The notes beneath the pieces are model-generated. The model was not told the origin of the DNA and did no database searches. It saw only the letters and a list, made by a program, of their open reading frames with translations. Shown here in pieces: positions 41,978 to 52,145 of a DNA stretch of 64,000 bases; position 1 is the first letter of the stretch, and each line of letters opens with the position of its first letter. Made by a program: the position numbers and the translations under genes. Source of the DNA: Enterobacteriaceae bacterium UBA5654 (GTDB lineage Bacteria > Pseudomonadota > Gammaproteobacteria > Enterobacterales > Enterobacteriaceae); NCBI GenBank assembly GCA_002421005.1, contig DIJC01000026.1, positions 149,174 through 213,173 on the forward strand, read 5' to 3'.

Positions 41978-44086
41978 TCAGGCGGCGGTAACCAGCCAGC
42001 AGTTGTGGATCTGACGGTTGCGGGCGAAGTCCTGGGACTGCGTTTTTTGGGTGATTTCTTGTGCTTTTAAGCCCAGTTCAGCCAGCCCGTCGTGATCCAT
42101 GCGGAAACCGCGTTTGTTGTTGGAGAACATAATCGTGCCGCCTTTACGCAGCAGACGTTTCAGATCTTTCATCAGTCGCAGATGGTCGCGCTGCACATCG
42201 AACGTCTCTTCCATACGCTTGGAGTTGGAGAAGGTCGGCGGGTCGATAAAGATCAGGTCAAACTGTTCATCGGCCTCGCTCAGCCAGCCCATCACATTAG
42301 CCTGGAGCAAACGATGCGGACGCCCGGTCAGCCCGTTAAGGCGCAGGTTACGCTCGGCCCATTCGAGGTAGGTACGCGACATATCCACGGTAGTTGTTGA
42401 GCGTGCACCGCCAAGTCCGGCGTGAACGCTGGCGCTGCCGGTATAGGAGAAGAGGTTCAGGAAATCTTTGCCTTTACTCATCTGCCCCAGCATCCGGCGG
42501 GCAATACGGTGGTCGAGAAACAGGCCGGTATCCAGGTAGTCGGTCAGGTTCACCCACAGCCGGGCGTTATACTCGCCCACTTCGATGAAATCGCCCTTCT
42601 CGCCCAGCTTCTGATACTGGTTTTTGCCCTTCTGCCGTTCGCGGGTTTTCAGGATCAGCTTGTTCGGCGGCATATCCAGCACTGAAATCGTGGCGGCGAT
42701 AATATCGAACAGGCGCTGACGTGCTTTATGCTCGTCGATGGTTTTCGGCGGTGCATATTCCTGAATCACGACCCAGTCGGCATAGCGGTCAACCGCCACG
42801 TTGTATTCCGGCAGATCGGCATCGTACAGGCGGTAGCATTCGATGCCTTCCTGACGCGCCCATTTTTCCAGTTTTCTGAGGTTTTTACGCAGGCGGTTGG
42901 CGTAGTCTTCCGCCACCGTAGCCGGTTTACCGCTGCCGTCGTTTTCCGCCAGATGATAGTTTTTCTGCACGCAGTCCAGCGGACCGTTTTTGGCTTTAAA
43001 CTGGCGATCGGCGCGAAGTTGCAGACAGTTGAGCAGATCCGGGGAAGCGCTGAACATCGACAGATTCCAGCCGCCGAACTGGTTTTTCATAATGCGGCCC
43101 AGCAGACTATGCAGGGCAATCAGTGCGGGTTCGCTTTCCAGACGCTCGCCATACGGCGGGTTGCTGATGACAGTGCCATAGGGCCCTTTCGGCAGCGGAT
43201 TGGTCAGTTGCGCCACGTCTTTAACGTCAAAGGAAATGAGTTCGCCGATCCCGGCGCGGCGGGCGTTACTGCGCGCGCGTTCAATCACCCGGCTATCAAC
43301 GTCCGAACCGTAAAAACGCGAGCCGTAATCCGCCAGCCCCTGACGGGCGCGGGTCTGCGCTTCGGCTTTTACCTCTTTCCACAGCGCATCGTCGTGCTGC
43401 GCCCAGCCATTAAAGCCCCAGTGTCCGCGATGCAGACCCGGCGCGCGGTCGGTTGCCAGCATCGCGGCTTCAATCAGCAGCGTACCGGAGCCGCACATCG
43501 GGTCGAGCAGCGGCGTGCCCGGCTGCCAGCCTGAGCGCATGACGATGGCGGCGGCGAGGTTTTCTTTGATCGGCGCAATGCCGGTGCGATCGCGATAGCC
43601 GCGCAGGTGCAGACCTTCGCCGCTAAGATCGAGTGAGATATGCGCGGTTTCTTTATTCAGCCAGACGTTAATGCGCAGATCCGGCGATTCACGATCGACG
43701 TTCGGGCGCGGCAGATTTTTCCGCGTGAACGCATCGACAATCGCATCTTTAACTTTCAGCGCACCGTACTGGCTATTACGAATACTGTCATTCAGCCCGC
43801 TAAAGTGGACCGCAAAGGTGGCGTCAGGACTGAACATCTCCGTCCATGGGATCGCCTGCACGCCGAGGTAGAGATCGAGATCGCTGTACACGCTGCATTC
43901 GCTAAGCGGCATCATGATGCGCGAAGCCAGACGACTCCACATCAGGCTTTGGTACAAGAGCCGCGTGTCACCCTCAAAATGGACGCCACCCTGAACCACC
44001 TGGCAGTTGCTCGCGCCAAGTCCTTCCAGTTCAGTTTTTAACAGCTCTTCCAGCCCACGGGCCGTACTGGCAAACAGAGAATTCAT
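41978..44086 (-). CDS. rlmL: RlmL (RlmKL), bifunctional 23S rRNA methyltransferase
   Basis: Two-domain enzyme that makes m2G2445 (RlmL part) and m7G2069 (RlmK part) in 23S rRNA. The 702-aa protein has a THUMP domain (about 45-155) and a first methyltransferase with DPMCGSGTLLIEAAM and ISNPPYGERL. The second has LNLFSYTGSASVHAGLGGAR and IFIDPPTFSNSKRM. Length equals E. coli RlmKL. It is first in the operon rlmL-uup-pqiABC. Confidence 0.97.
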   Translation of the reverse strand: MNSLFASTARGLEELLKTELEGLGASNCQVVQGGVHFEGDTRLLYQSLMWSRLASRIMMPLSECSVYSDLDLYLGVQAIPWTEMFSPDATFAVHFSGLNDSIRNSQYGALKVKDAIVDAFTRKNLPRPNVDRESPDLRINVWLNKETAHISLDLSGEGLHLRGYRDRTGIAPIKENLAAAIVMRSGWQPGTPLLDPMCGSGTLLIEAAMLATDRAPGLHRGHWGFNGWAQHDDALWKEVKAEAQTRARQGLADYGSRFYGSDVDSRVIERARSNARRAGIGELISFDVKDVAQLTNPLPKGPYGTVISNPPYGERLESEPALIALHSLLGRIMKNQFGGWNLSMFSASPDLLNCLQLRADRQFKAKNGPLDCVQKNYHLAENDGSGKPATVAEDYANRLRKNLRKLEKWARQEGIECYRLYDADLPEYNVAVDRYADWVVIQEYAPPKTIDEHKARQRLFDIIAATISVLDMPPNKLILKTRERQKGKNQYQKLGEKGDFIEVGEYNARLWVNLTDYLDTGLFLDHRIARRMLGQMSKGKDFLNLFSYTGSASVHAGLGGARSTTTVDMSRTYLEWAERNLRLNGLTGRPHRLLQANVMGWLSEADEQFDLIFIDPPTFSNSKRMEETFDVQRDHLRLMKDLKRLLRKGGTIMFSNNKRGFRMDHDGLAELGLKAQEITQKTQSQDFARNRQIHNCWLVTAA

Positions 44087-44187
44087 AATGTCACTTTTAC
44101 TCTAATAAAATTGTTGCGCATTATAGCCAATATCAACGCTATGTCATAAAGTTGAAGGCTTATTTTCATGCGTAAGGGGCAGGTGTA

Positions 44188-45294
44188 GTGGCTACGTTAT
44201 CCAGACTTTTTATCCATCCAGTGAAATCCATGCGCGGCATTGGCCTGACGCACGCGTTTGCGGATATCAGCGGTCTGGCGTGTGACCGTATTTTTATGCT
44301 CACCGAACCCGATGGAACGTTCATTACCGCACGTCAGTATCCGCAGATGGTGCGCTTTATGCCAGCACCGCTGCATGATGGTCTGCATCTTACCGCACCC
44401 GATGGCAGTAGTGCGCTGGTCCGCTATGCGGATTTCGCGCCACAGGGGCAGCCCACTGAAGTGTGGGGCAATCATTTTACCGCACTCATTGCGCCAGCGG
44501 AAATTAACCGCTGGCTGTCCGGCTTTTTTTCCCGCGACGTCCAGCTGCGCTGGGTGGGCACCGAGCCTACGCGTCGGGTCAAGCGTTTTGAATCGGTCCC
44601 GCTCTCCTTCGCCGATGGCTTTCCGTTTTTGCTGACCTGTGAAGCCTCGCTGCGCGACGTTCAGCAGCGCTGCCCGGCAGGGATCAAAATGGAACAGTTT
44701 CGCCCCAATCTGGTGGTGGCGGGTACGCAGCCGTGGGAGGAAGATACCTGGAAGACCATTCGCATCGGCGAGGTGGTATTTGATATCGTCAAGCCCTGTA
44801 GCCGCTGTATTTTCACGACCGTTAGCCCGGAGCGCGGGCAAAAGCATCCGTCCGGTGAACCGCTGGCTACGCTGCAAACCTTTCGCACGGCCGACAACGG
44901 CGACGTTGATTTCGGGCAAAATCTCATTGCGCGCAATAGCGGCGTGATCCGCGTTGGCGATGAAATCAGCGTGCTTGCCACCGGCCCTGCCCGACCTTAT
45001 GGCGCGGGTCGCGTAGTGGAAAACGTGGCGGTCGAACGAGCGGCGGATGCCGCAGTGGAAATTGACTGGCAGGGACAGCGCTTCAGCGGTAACAATCAGC
45101 AGATCTTGCTTGAACAACTGGAACAGCAGGGCATTCGGATCCCCTATTCCTGCCGGGCCGGTCTGTGCGGCAGTTGCCGTATCCGGCTGGTAGAGGGAGA
45201 AGTCAGTGAATTACGCAAAGGGGCTATCGCCCAGGACGGAACCATCCTGTGCTGTAGCTGCGTACCGAAAACAGCGTTACGCCTGCAAAATTAA
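44188..45294 (+). CDS. ycbX: YcbX, MOSC and 2Fe-2S molybdenum enzyme
   Basis: Molybdenum-cofactor protein that reduces N-hydroxylated base analogues such as 6-hydroxylaminopurine. The 368-aa protein has a MOSC N-terminal barrel (LFIHPVKSMRG), a MOSC domain with the cofactor cysteine in IVKPCSRCIFT, and a C-terminal plant-type ferredoxin domain with the cluster ligands YSCRAGLCGSCRIRLVEGEV and CCSC. It starts with GTG. Its stop overlaps the convergent zapC stop by four bases. Confidence 0.95.
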   Translation: MATLSRLFIHPVKSMRGIGLTHAFADISGLACDRIFMLTEPDGTFITARQYPQMVRFMPAPLHDGLHLTAPDGSSALVRYADFAPQGQPTEVWGNHFTALIAPAEINRWLSGFFSRDVQLRWVGTEPTRRVKRFESVPLSFADGFPFLLTCEASLRDVQQRCPAGIKMEQFRPNLVVAGTQPWEEDTWKTIRIGEVVFDIVKPCSRCIFTTVSPERGQKHPSGEPLATLQTFRTADNGDVDFGQNLIARNSGVIRVGDEISVLATGPARPYGAGRVVENVAVERAADAAVEIDWQGQRFSGNNQQILLEQLEQQGIRIPYSCRAGLCGSCRIRLVEGEVSELRKGAIAQDGTILCCSCVPKTALRLQN

Positions 45295-45830
45295 ACAGCC
45301 TGCTCCAGATAGCTGGCGATGCAGGTGTGTTGACGCAGTCGGTCATTCATCACTTTAATAGCATCACCCAGTTGCATCGTTCGCCCGGCTATCACCACTC
45401 CCGGCTGGGCAATCAGACACAGCGCGGCATTTTCAGCAGGCTCAACCACCAGCAGATTGACCTGCTCCAGGGTATCACTCAACCAGACGCAGGCAGCGTC
45501 TCCGGTCTGTGGCATCCAGCGGAAGGAATGGGTGGTGAAATGCCAGCTTTTGGGCATTTGCGGCTTCAGAAAGCGAATCGCCACCAGCGCATTCAGTACC
45601 AGTTCAGCACGATGTTCTTTTGAGAGTTCCAGGTCGCGACATTTCTCTTCAAAGGAGAAATAGAGCGCGGCATCATCAACGCAAAAGCCGGAGGGTTCAA
45701 AGGCATCCGGCGTTAGCATCCGCCGCGCAAAGCGCGAACGAAAAAGCATTCCATTCGCCAGATCGAGCATCATCCGGTCATGCTCATCGTCATAATACCA
45801 GCGCCAGTTATCGTCGGGTTTAAATCTCAT
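45291..45830 (-). CDS. zapC: ZapC, FtsZ-associated division protein
   Basis: Stabilises FtsZ filaments at the division site. The 179-aa protein (E. coli 180) starts MRFKPDDNWRWYYDDEHDRM and has the family segments FRSRFARRMLTPDAF and WHFTTHSFRWMP. The ATG at 45830 matches the family; the frame stays open 27 codons upstream. Confidence 0.95.
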   Translation of the reverse strand: MRFKPDDNWRWYYDDEHDRMMLDLANGMLFRSRFARRMLTPDAFEPSGFCVDDAALYFSFEEKCRDLELSKEHRAELVLNALVAIRFLKPQMPKSWHFTTHSFRWMPQTGDAACVWLSDTLEQVNLLVVEPAENAALCLIAQPGVVIAGRTMQLGDAIKVMNDRLRQHTCIASYLEQAV

Positions 45831-45991
45831 TGTTTTCCTGTCCCCTTCAGATTTGGATTTCGGCCTCGTCCTTTTGCCGCTTCGCTTGTTGCCATAATAA
45901 TAAAAGACCATAACGTTTAAATAAGCAACAAGAGGGGAATATAAATCAACCAGGGCCGAAAATAAAGCCCTGGAGCGCTACAATAGCGAGA

Positions 45992-47002
45992 TTAGATGTG
46001 AGAAATGATTTCTTTAATCAGCGGTGGGCCTTTAAAAATAAATCCTGAATAGATTTGCACCAGCGTTGCGCCAGCTGCGATCTTCTCCCGCGCGGCGATG
46101 ACCGAATCAATGCCGCCCACGCCGATGATGGGCAAACGTCCATTTAATTCCGCAGATAACATACGGATAATTTCCGTACTTTTTAGCTGTAAAGGACGCC
46201 CGCTTAAACCGCCACTTTGATCACAGTTTTTCATTCCCTGTACCAAAGAACGATCCAGCGTGGTATTGGTGGCAATAACGCCATCAATATTATGGCGCAC
46301 TAAACTATCAGCCACCTGAATCAGTTCTTCCACGGAAAGATCCGGGGCAACCTTAACCGCCACCGGCACATATTTATGATGCCGCGCCTGGAGTTCCGCC
46401 TGCTTATTTTTTATCGCCTGTAATAAATCATCCAGCGCTTCGCCATATTGCAGCGTGCGCAGGCCGGGAGTGTTAGGAGAAGATATATTAATGGCGATAT
46501 ATCCGGCGTAGGGATAAATCTTTTCCATGCAAATCAGGTAGTCATCTTTTCCCTGCTCTACCGGGGTGTCTTTATTTTTGCCGATATTAATCCCGAGGAC
46601 GCCATCAAAATGGGCTTTTTTAACGTTTTCAACCAGGTTATCTACGCCGAGATTATTAAAACCCATCCGGTTGATCAGCCCTTCCGCGTCAACCAGGCGG
46701 AAAATGCGCGGCTTATCGTTACCTGGCTGCGGACGCGGCGTGACGGTACCAATTTCAACGGAACCAAATCCCATCGCGCCAAAGGCATCGATGCAGTCAC
46801 CATTTTTATCCAGCCCGGCCGCCAGCCCTAGCGGATTTTTAAACTGTAGTCCCATACAGGTTACCGGTTTTGCCGGCACTTTCTGACGCAATAGCGCCTG
46901 TAAGGGTGTTCCGGTGATACGGCGTAATTGCTGAAAGGTAAATTCATGAGCGCGCTCTGGATCGAGCTGGAAAAGGGCTTTACGAACGAAGGGGTAGTAC
47001 AT
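45992..47002 (-). CDS. pyrD: PyrD, dihydroorotate dehydrogenase (class 2)
   Basis: Membrane-associated FMN enzyme that oxidises dihydroorotate to orotate with quinone, the fourth step of UMP synthesis. The 336-aa protein has the N-terminal membrane-associating helix (MYYPFVRKALFQLDPERAHE), the catalytic serine in YIAINISSPNTPGL and the phosphate-binding IIGVGGIDSVIAAREKI. A perfect PurR-box match lies upstream. Confidence 0.98.
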   Translation of the reverse strand: MYYPFVRKALFQLDPERAHEFTFQQLRRITGTPLQALLRQKVPAKPVTCMGLQFKNPLGLAAGLDKNGDCIDAFGAMGFGSVEIGTVTPRPQPGNDKPRIFRLVDAEGLINRMGFNNLGVDNLVENVKKAHFDGVLGINIGKNKDTPVEQGKDDYLICMEKIYPYAGYIAINISSPNTPGLRTLQYGEALDDLLQAIKNKQAELQARHHKYVPVAVKVAPDLSVEELIQVADSLVRHNIDGVIATNTTLDRSLVQGMKNCDQSGGLSGRPLQLKSTEIIRMLSAELNGRLPIIGVGGIDSVIAAREKIAAGATLVQIYSGFIFKGPPLIKEIISHI

Positions 47003-47086
47003 GAACTCTCCTGGATTCCCGGTGTGCAAACCGGGGGCGTATTATGGGCGATCCGCGTCGAAAAAGGAATTGACCTGCGGCAATAA

Positions 47087-47102
47087 AAGCAAACGTTTAC
47101 CT
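47087..47102 (-). promoter_or_regulatory. PurR box upstream of pyrD
   Basis: AAGCAAACGTTTACCT matches the PurR consensus (ANGCAANCGNTTNCNT) at every fixed position and lies 85-100 bp before the pyrD start. It predicts repression of pyrD by PurR with purine corepressors, as in E. coli. Confidence 0.85.
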
Positions 47103-47239
47103 GAAAAGGCGCTGGTTATGCGTTTTCCGGGTATTGATCGGCGGATAAATTATTTCTTTGCGCATCGGGCTTGTGCCACTCTCCTCTCCACGGTTATTAG
47201 CACCCAAACCATTCAAACTTTTGGTTATAAGGAGTGGAT

Positions 47240-47815
47240 ATGCGTATTGTCACCCTCGCGGGCAGCCCCCGCTTTCCTTCCCGCTCAAGTGCTTTACTGG
47301 AATATGTCCGCGAGAAACTGTCGGCGGTAAACGTTGAAGTTTGTCACTGGCATCTGCAAAATTTCGCCCCCGAAGATTTACTGTATGCCCGCGTTGACAG
47401 CCCTGCACTGCTGGCGCTCAATGAGCAACTGGCGGGTGCCGAGGGACTGATTGTTGCCACCCCGGTGTATAAAGCCGCCTATTCCGGGGCGCTGAAAACA
47501 CTGCTGGATCTGCTGCCGGAGCGGGCGCTGGAGGGCAAAGTGGTGCTGCCGCTGGCAACCGGCGGAACGATCGCTCATATGCTGGCAGTGGATTACGCCC
47601 TGAAACCCGTGCTAAGCGCGCTGAGAGCACAGGAAATTTTACACGGCGTATTTGCCGACGATACCCAGGTCACCGATTACGAGCACCGCCCGCGCTTTAC
47701 GCCGGGGCTGCAAAGCCGACTGGATAACGCGCTGGACACTTTCTGGCAGGCGCTGCACCGCCGGGATAGTCATGTCCCCGTCTTCGGTGCGCCAGCCGGA
47801 GTAGTCCAGGTATAA
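47240..47815 (+). CDS. ssuE: SsuE, NADPH-dependent FMN reductase (orphan)
   Basis: Supplies reduced FMN to the alkanesulfonate monooxygenase SsuD. The 191-aa flavodoxin-like protein starts MRIVTLAGSPRFPSRSSALL and has the flavin segment ATPVYKAAYSGALKTLLDLL and LATGGTIAHMLAVDYALKP. Length equals E. coli SsuE, though the last dozen residues differ. In E. coli ssuE heads ssuEADCB; here a terminator and pepN follow at once, so the transport and monooxygenase genes are missing from this locus. AAGGAG precedes the ATG. Confidence 0.93.
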   Translation: MRIVTLAGSPRFPSRSSALLEYVREKLSAVNVEVCHWHLQNFAPEDLLYARVDSPALLALNEQLAGAEGLIVATPVYKAAYSGALKTLLDLLPERALEGKVVLPLATGGTIAHMLAVDYALKPVLSALRAQEILHGVFADDTQVTDYEHRPRFTPGLQSRLDNALDTFWQALHRRDSHVPVFGAPAGVVQV

Positions 47816-47835
47816 ATTGCGGATCATCCGATAAG

Positions 47836-47875
47836 GATAAAAAAAGCCGGACAACGCGAACGTTGCCCGGCTTGC
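47836..47875 (-). terminator. pepN terminator
   Basis: AAGCCGG..CAACG pairs with CGTTG..CCGGCTT around CGAA. On the minus strand it is followed by six T. It also blocks readthrough from ssuE. Confidence 0.85.
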
Positions 47876-47891
47876 AGTGAGTTTATAACGA

Positions 47892-50504
47892 TCAGGCCAG
47901 CGCTTTGGCGATCTTCTCGTACAAATCACCCGACAAATTCTCCAGCCCTTTCAGTTGCTCAAGCGCAGCACGCATCAGCGCCTGACGTTTTTCGTCGTAG
48001 CGTTTCAGGCGGATCAGCGGTTCGATCAGCCGTGAGGCCACCTGCGGATTACGGCTGTTCAACTCGGTGAGCATTTCAACCATAAACGCATAGCCGCTGC
48101 CGTCTTCCGCGTGGAACGCCGCCGGGTTGCTGCTGGCAAATGCGCCAATCAACGAACGGATACGGTTCGGGTTGCTAAGGGTAAACGAGCGATGATTCAG
48201 CAGGCTGCGCACGGTTTGCAGGGCATTCTGCGCCGGGCTGGTGGCTTGCAGCACAAACCATTTATCCATGACCAGGCCATCCTGATGCCATTTGTCGTCA
48301 TACTCCTGCATCAGCGCATCGCGGCACGGCAACTGGGCCGCGACGGCAGCGGAGAGCGCCGCCAGCGCATCAGTCATATTGTCCGCATGATGATACTGAT
48401 CGCTGACCAGTTTCACCGCCAGCGCTTCGTCGCCAAACGCCAGGTAGCGCAGGCAGGCGTTACGCAGAGTGCGTTTGCCGATATCGCCGTGATCCACCCG
48501 ATACGCTGCCAGCTTGTTAGCGTTATAGACGGCGAGGAATTCATCGGCCAGCTCGGTGGCCAGCGTGCGGGTCAGCGCTTCACGTACTGCCACAATCGCC
48601 ACTGGATCGATAATCTCGAACAGCTCGGCGATCTCGGTTGCAGAAGGCAGCGTCAGGATTTCCGCAGCCAGCGCCGGGTCGATATGCTCATCCAGCAAAA
48701 TGCCACGGAAGGCGTCAGCCACATGGATGGGCAGTGACAGCGGCTGATCCTGCTGATAGCGGGCGACGTTGAGCTTGATCCAGATCGCGAGCAGGCTTTG
48801 CGCCGCATCCCAACGGGAGAAGTCGTTACGCGCGTGGCGCATCAGGAACGTCAGCTGTTGATCGCTCCATTTATATTCCAGCTTCACCGGCGCGGAGAAT
48901 TCGCGCAGCAGTGATGGCACCGGCGGCGTCTCAACGTTATCGAAAATAAAGCTCTGTTCCGCTTCGGTAACGTTCAGCACATGGTGGACCGGATGCCCGC
49001 CTTTCTGCAGCGGGATAACCTTCCCTTCGCTGTCGTAAAGTTCGATATCAAACGGAATATGCAGCGGCGCTTTTTCCGGCTGCTCTGCGGTTGCTGGCGT
49101 GCGCTGGCTGATGGTCAGCGTGTACTGGCTGTTTTCCGCGTTGTAGTCATCGCGTACGGTAACAACCGGCGTACCGGACTGGCTGTACCAGCGGCGGAAA
49201 TGAGACAGATCGACGTTTGACGCGTCTTCCATCGCCTGAACAAAATCATCGCAGGTGGCCGCGCTGCCATCGTGACGTTCGAAATAAAGCTGCATACCTT
49301 TCTGGAAGTTTTCTTCACCGAGCAGCGTATGCAGCATACGGATCACTTCCGCCCCTTTTTCATATACCGTCAGGGTATAGAAGTTATTCATTTCAATAAC
49401 TTTATCCGGGCGGATCGGATGCGCCATCGGGCTGGCGTCTTCGGCAAACTGAAGCCCGCGCATGGTGCGAACGTTATTAATACGATTCACGGCGCGCGAG
49501 CCGAGATCGGAGCTGAATTCCTGATCGCGGAATACGGTCAGCCCTTCTTTCAGGCTTAGCTGGAACCAGTCGCGGCAGGTAACGCGGTTTCCGGTCCAGT
49601 TGTGGAAATACTCATGACCGATAACCCGTTCGATATCCAGATAGTCTTTATCGGTCGCGGTGTCGGTACGGGCCAGCACATATTTGGAGTTAAAGACGTT
49701 GAGCCCTTTATTCTCCATTGCCCCCATATTGAAGAAATCCACCGCCACGATCATATAGATGTCGAGGTCGTACTCCAGACCGAAGCGGTCTTCATCCCAC
49801 TTCATGGAGTTTTGCAGCGAGGTCATCGCCCACGGCGCGCGGTCAAGATTACCGCGATCGACAAACAGCTCCAGCGCCACCTTGCGCCCGGAACGGGTCG
49901 TAAAGGAGTCGCGCAGCACGTCAAAATCACCGGCGACCAGCGCAAACAGATAGCAAGGTTTCGGGAACGGGTCCTGCCACTGCACCCAGTGACGACCATT
50001 TTCCAGCTCGCCCTGATCGATGCGATTACCGTTGGAGAGCAAATACGGATACAGGGTTTTGTCGGCAATTATTTTGGTGGTAAAACGCGCCAGCACGTCC
50101 GGGCGGTCGAGATACCAGGTAATATGGCGAAAACCTTCAGCTTCGCACTGGGTACACAGCGCTTCGCCCGACTGGTACAGACCTTCCAGCGCAGTATTGG
50201 CCGATGGGCTGATTTCATTGACGATGCGCAGCGTAAAGTGCTCCGGCAGACCGGAAATAACCAGATGGCGGTCTTCTTGTTGGTAATCCGTCCACGGCTG
50301 ATCGTTGATATGCAGGGACACCAGCGTCAACTCTTCGCCGTCCAGTTTTAGTGGAACCTCAGACGCCCCCTGGCGAGTCACCTGGCTTACCGCCGTTACA
50401 ACGGTTTTTGTGGCATCCAGGTCAAAGGTCAAGTCAATATCACTAATCAGATAGTCAGGCGCACGATAATCGTGGCGGTATTTGGCTTGTGGCTGTTGTG
50501 TCAT
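47892..50504 (-). CDS. pepN: PepN, aminopeptidase N
   Basis: Cytosolic zinc aminopeptidase of family M1 that removes N-terminal residues in late steps of protein turnover. The 870-aa protein has the exopeptidase motif GAMENKGLN, the zinc motif HEYFHNWTGNRV and the third ligand in LKEGLTVFRD. Length equals E. coli PepN. Confidence 0.98.
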   Translation of the reverse strand: MTQQPQAKYRHDYRAPDYLISDIDLTFDLDATKTVVTAVSQVTRQGASEVPLKLDGEELTLVSLHINDQPWTDYQQEDRHLVISGLPEHFTLRIVNEISPSANTALEGLYQSGEALCTQCEAEGFRHITWYLDRPDVLARFTTKIIADKTLYPYLLSNGNRIDQGELENGRHWVQWQDPFPKPCYLFALVAGDFDVLRDSFTTRSGRKVALELFVDRGNLDRAPWAMTSLQNSMKWDEDRFGLEYDLDIYMIVAVDFFNMGAMENKGLNVFNSKYVLARTDTATDKDYLDIERVIGHEYFHNWTGNRVTCRDWFQLSLKEGLTVFRDQEFSSDLGSRAVNRINNVRTMRGLQFAEDASPMAHPIRPDKVIEMNNFYTLTVYEKGAEVIRMLHTLLGEENFQKGMQLYFERHDGSAATCDDFVQAMEDASNVDLSHFRRWYSQSGTPVVTVRDDYNAENSQYTLTISQRTPATAEQPEKAPLHIPFDIELYDSEGKVIPLQKGGHPVHHVLNVTEAEQSFIFDNVETPPVPSLLREFSAPVKLEYKWSDQQLTFLMRHARNDFSRWDAAQSLLAIWIKLNVARYQQDQPLSLPIHVADAFRGILLDEHIDPALAAEILTLPSATEIAELFEIIDPVAIVAVREALTRTLATELADEFLAVYNANKLAAYRVDHGDIGKRTLRNACLRYLAFGDEALAVKLVSDQYHHADNMTDALAALSAAVAAQLPCRDALMQEYDDKWHQDGLVMDKWFVLQATSPAQNALQTVRSLLNHRSFTLSNPNRIRSLIGAFASSNPAAFHAEDGSGYAFMVEMLTELNSRNPQVASRLIEPLIRLKRYDEKRQALMRAALEQLKGLENLSGDLYEKIAKALA

Positions 50505-50769
50505 AAAAAACCTTTAGCATCTTCAGTTATGTATCGACCCCAGTCTATTCCTGTTGCCAGGATCGCGCTATGCAGAATCATCATCTTTTCGGGAGCCAGG
50601 GCGTTAATTGCTACATTTATATAACATAGGCACAAATTGCTCTCGATCCAATTGTCAGCTTGTGTTGTGATCGGGGTTTAATAAACAGATAATCAGGGTA
50701 TACTCCTGCGTCTTTTATCTGCCTGGTTTGAGATGGAAACGCTCCTGTGAGAGGACGCTACAGCGCACC

Positions 50770-51972
50770 ATGATACAATTCGCTTCCCCTATTCTGCACT
50801 CGCTGCTTGATACGGACGCCTACAAGCTGCATATGCAGCAGGCGGTTTTCCACCACTACTATGATGTTCAGGTCGCTGCGGAATTCCGCTGCCGTGGAGA
50901 CGATCTGCTCGGTATTTATGCAGATGCCATTCGTGAACAGGTTGAGGCGATGCAGTCGCTCAGCCTGCAAGATGACGAATACAAGTGGCTGTCCGGCCTT
51001 CCCTTCTTTAAAAAAGATTATCTCGACTGGCTGCGCGATTTTCGCTATGACCCCACCCAGGTAACCGTCAGCAATGAAGATGGCAGGCTGAATATTCGCC
51101 TGAGCGGGCCGTGGCGGGAAGTGATTATGTGGGAAGTCCCGCTGCTCGCCGTGGTCAGTGAGCTGGTTCATCGCTACCGCTCCCCGGAAGCCACCACCCG
51201 GATGGCGCTCGACACCCTTGAGCAGAAGCTGGCGGCCTTTTCTCGTTTAACCGCTGATACCGATATGTCCGCCTTCCGGCTGATGGATTTCGGAACCCGC
51301 CGCCGTTTCTCCCGCGACGTACAGCAGGCCATCGTCCACCGTCTACAGCAGGAGCCGTGGTTTGTCGGCACCAGCAATTACGATCTCGCCCGGCGGCTGT
51401 CGCTGACGCCGATGGGCACCCAGGCGCATGAGTGGTTCCAGGCGCACCAGCAAATTAGCCCGGATCTCGCCACCAGTCAGCGCGCAGCTCTTGCCGCCTG
51501 GCTCAATGAATACCCGGATCAACTGGGCATCGCGCTAACCGACTGCATTACGATGGACGCTTTCCTGCGCGATTTCGGCCCGGAATTTGCCACCCGCTAT
51601 CAGGGGCTGCGCCATGATTCCGGCGACCCGGCAGAATGGGGAGAAAAGGCTATCGCCCACTACCAGAAACTGGGTATCGATCCGCTGAGCAAAACGCTGG
51701 TGTTCTCCGATAATCTCGATTTAAACAAAGCCTTCGATCTCTATCGCCATTTTGCGGCGCGTGTGAATCTGGGCTTCGGCATCGGCACGCGTCTGACCTG
51801 TGACATCCCGCAGGTGAAACCGCTGAATATCGTCATTAAGCTGGTGGAATGTAACGGCAAGCCGGTGGCAAAACTCTCCGACAGTCCTGGCAAAACCATC
51901 TGCCACGACAAAGCCTTTGTCCGCGCCCTGCGCAAAGCCTTCGACCTGCCCAAAGTCAAAAAAGCCAGCTAG
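50770..51972 (+). CDS. pncB: PncB, nicotinate phosphoribosyltransferase
   Basis: Makes nicotinate mononucleotide from nicotinate and PRPP in NAD salvage, coupled to ATP hydrolysis. The 400-aa protein has the start region HSLLDTDAYKLHMQQAVFHH, MDFGTRRRFS and the autophosphorylated histidine in GLRHDSGDP. The ATG at 50770 gives the family length; the frame is open 14 codons upstream. Confidence 0.97.
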   Translation: MIQFASPILHSLLDTDAYKLHMQQAVFHHYYDVQVAAEFRCRGDDLLGIYADAIREQVEAMQSLSLQDDEYKWLSGLPFFKKDYLDWLRDFRYDPTQVTVSNEDGRLNIRLSGPWREVIMWEVPLLAVVSELVHRYRSPEATTRMALDTLEQKLAAFSRLTADTDMSAFRLMDFGTRRRFSRDVQQAIVHRLQQEPWFVGTSNYDLARRLSLTPMGTQAHEWFQAHQQISPDLATSQRAALAAWLNEYPDQLGIALTDCITMDAFLRDFGPEFATRYQGLRHDSGDPAEWGEKAIAHYQKLGIDPLSKTLVFSDNLDLNKAFDLYRHFAARVNLGFGIGTRLTCDIPQVKPLNIVIKLVECNGKPVAKLSDSPGKTICHDKAFVRALRKAFDLPKVKKAS

Positions 51973-51975
51973 TAC

Positions 51976-52005
51976 AAAAAGGGAGCCATCGCGCTCCCTT
52001 TGCTG
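51976..52005 (+). terminator. pncB terminator
   Basis: AAAGGGAG and CTCCCTTT pair around an eight-base loop directly after pncB. Confidence 0.7.
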
Positions 52006-52145
52006 TTGTTATTTTCCAATTTCTTACCTCCACACTGCGAATTTTATTTGTCTGTCCGCCGATGACAGGTAACATAGGTGTCCCCCCGCTGCGGGGGAAT
52101 TCATGTGTATATTGGACTACTTAACAGATAACAGAGAGACTATTT

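Noticed and set aside
47639..47929. 96-codon minus-strand ORF covering the end of ssuE and the pepN terminator
   Set aside because: It runs through the terminator hairpin and the end of pepN, has no ribosome-binding site and no recognisable domain.
52079..52103. GC-rich hairpin (CCCCCG..CGGGGG) ahead of asnS that looks a little like the CRISPR repeat palindrome
   Set aside because: It shares only the C-run/G-run hairpin and not the flanking GTGTT and ATAAACCG parts. It is better explained as leader structure of asnS.
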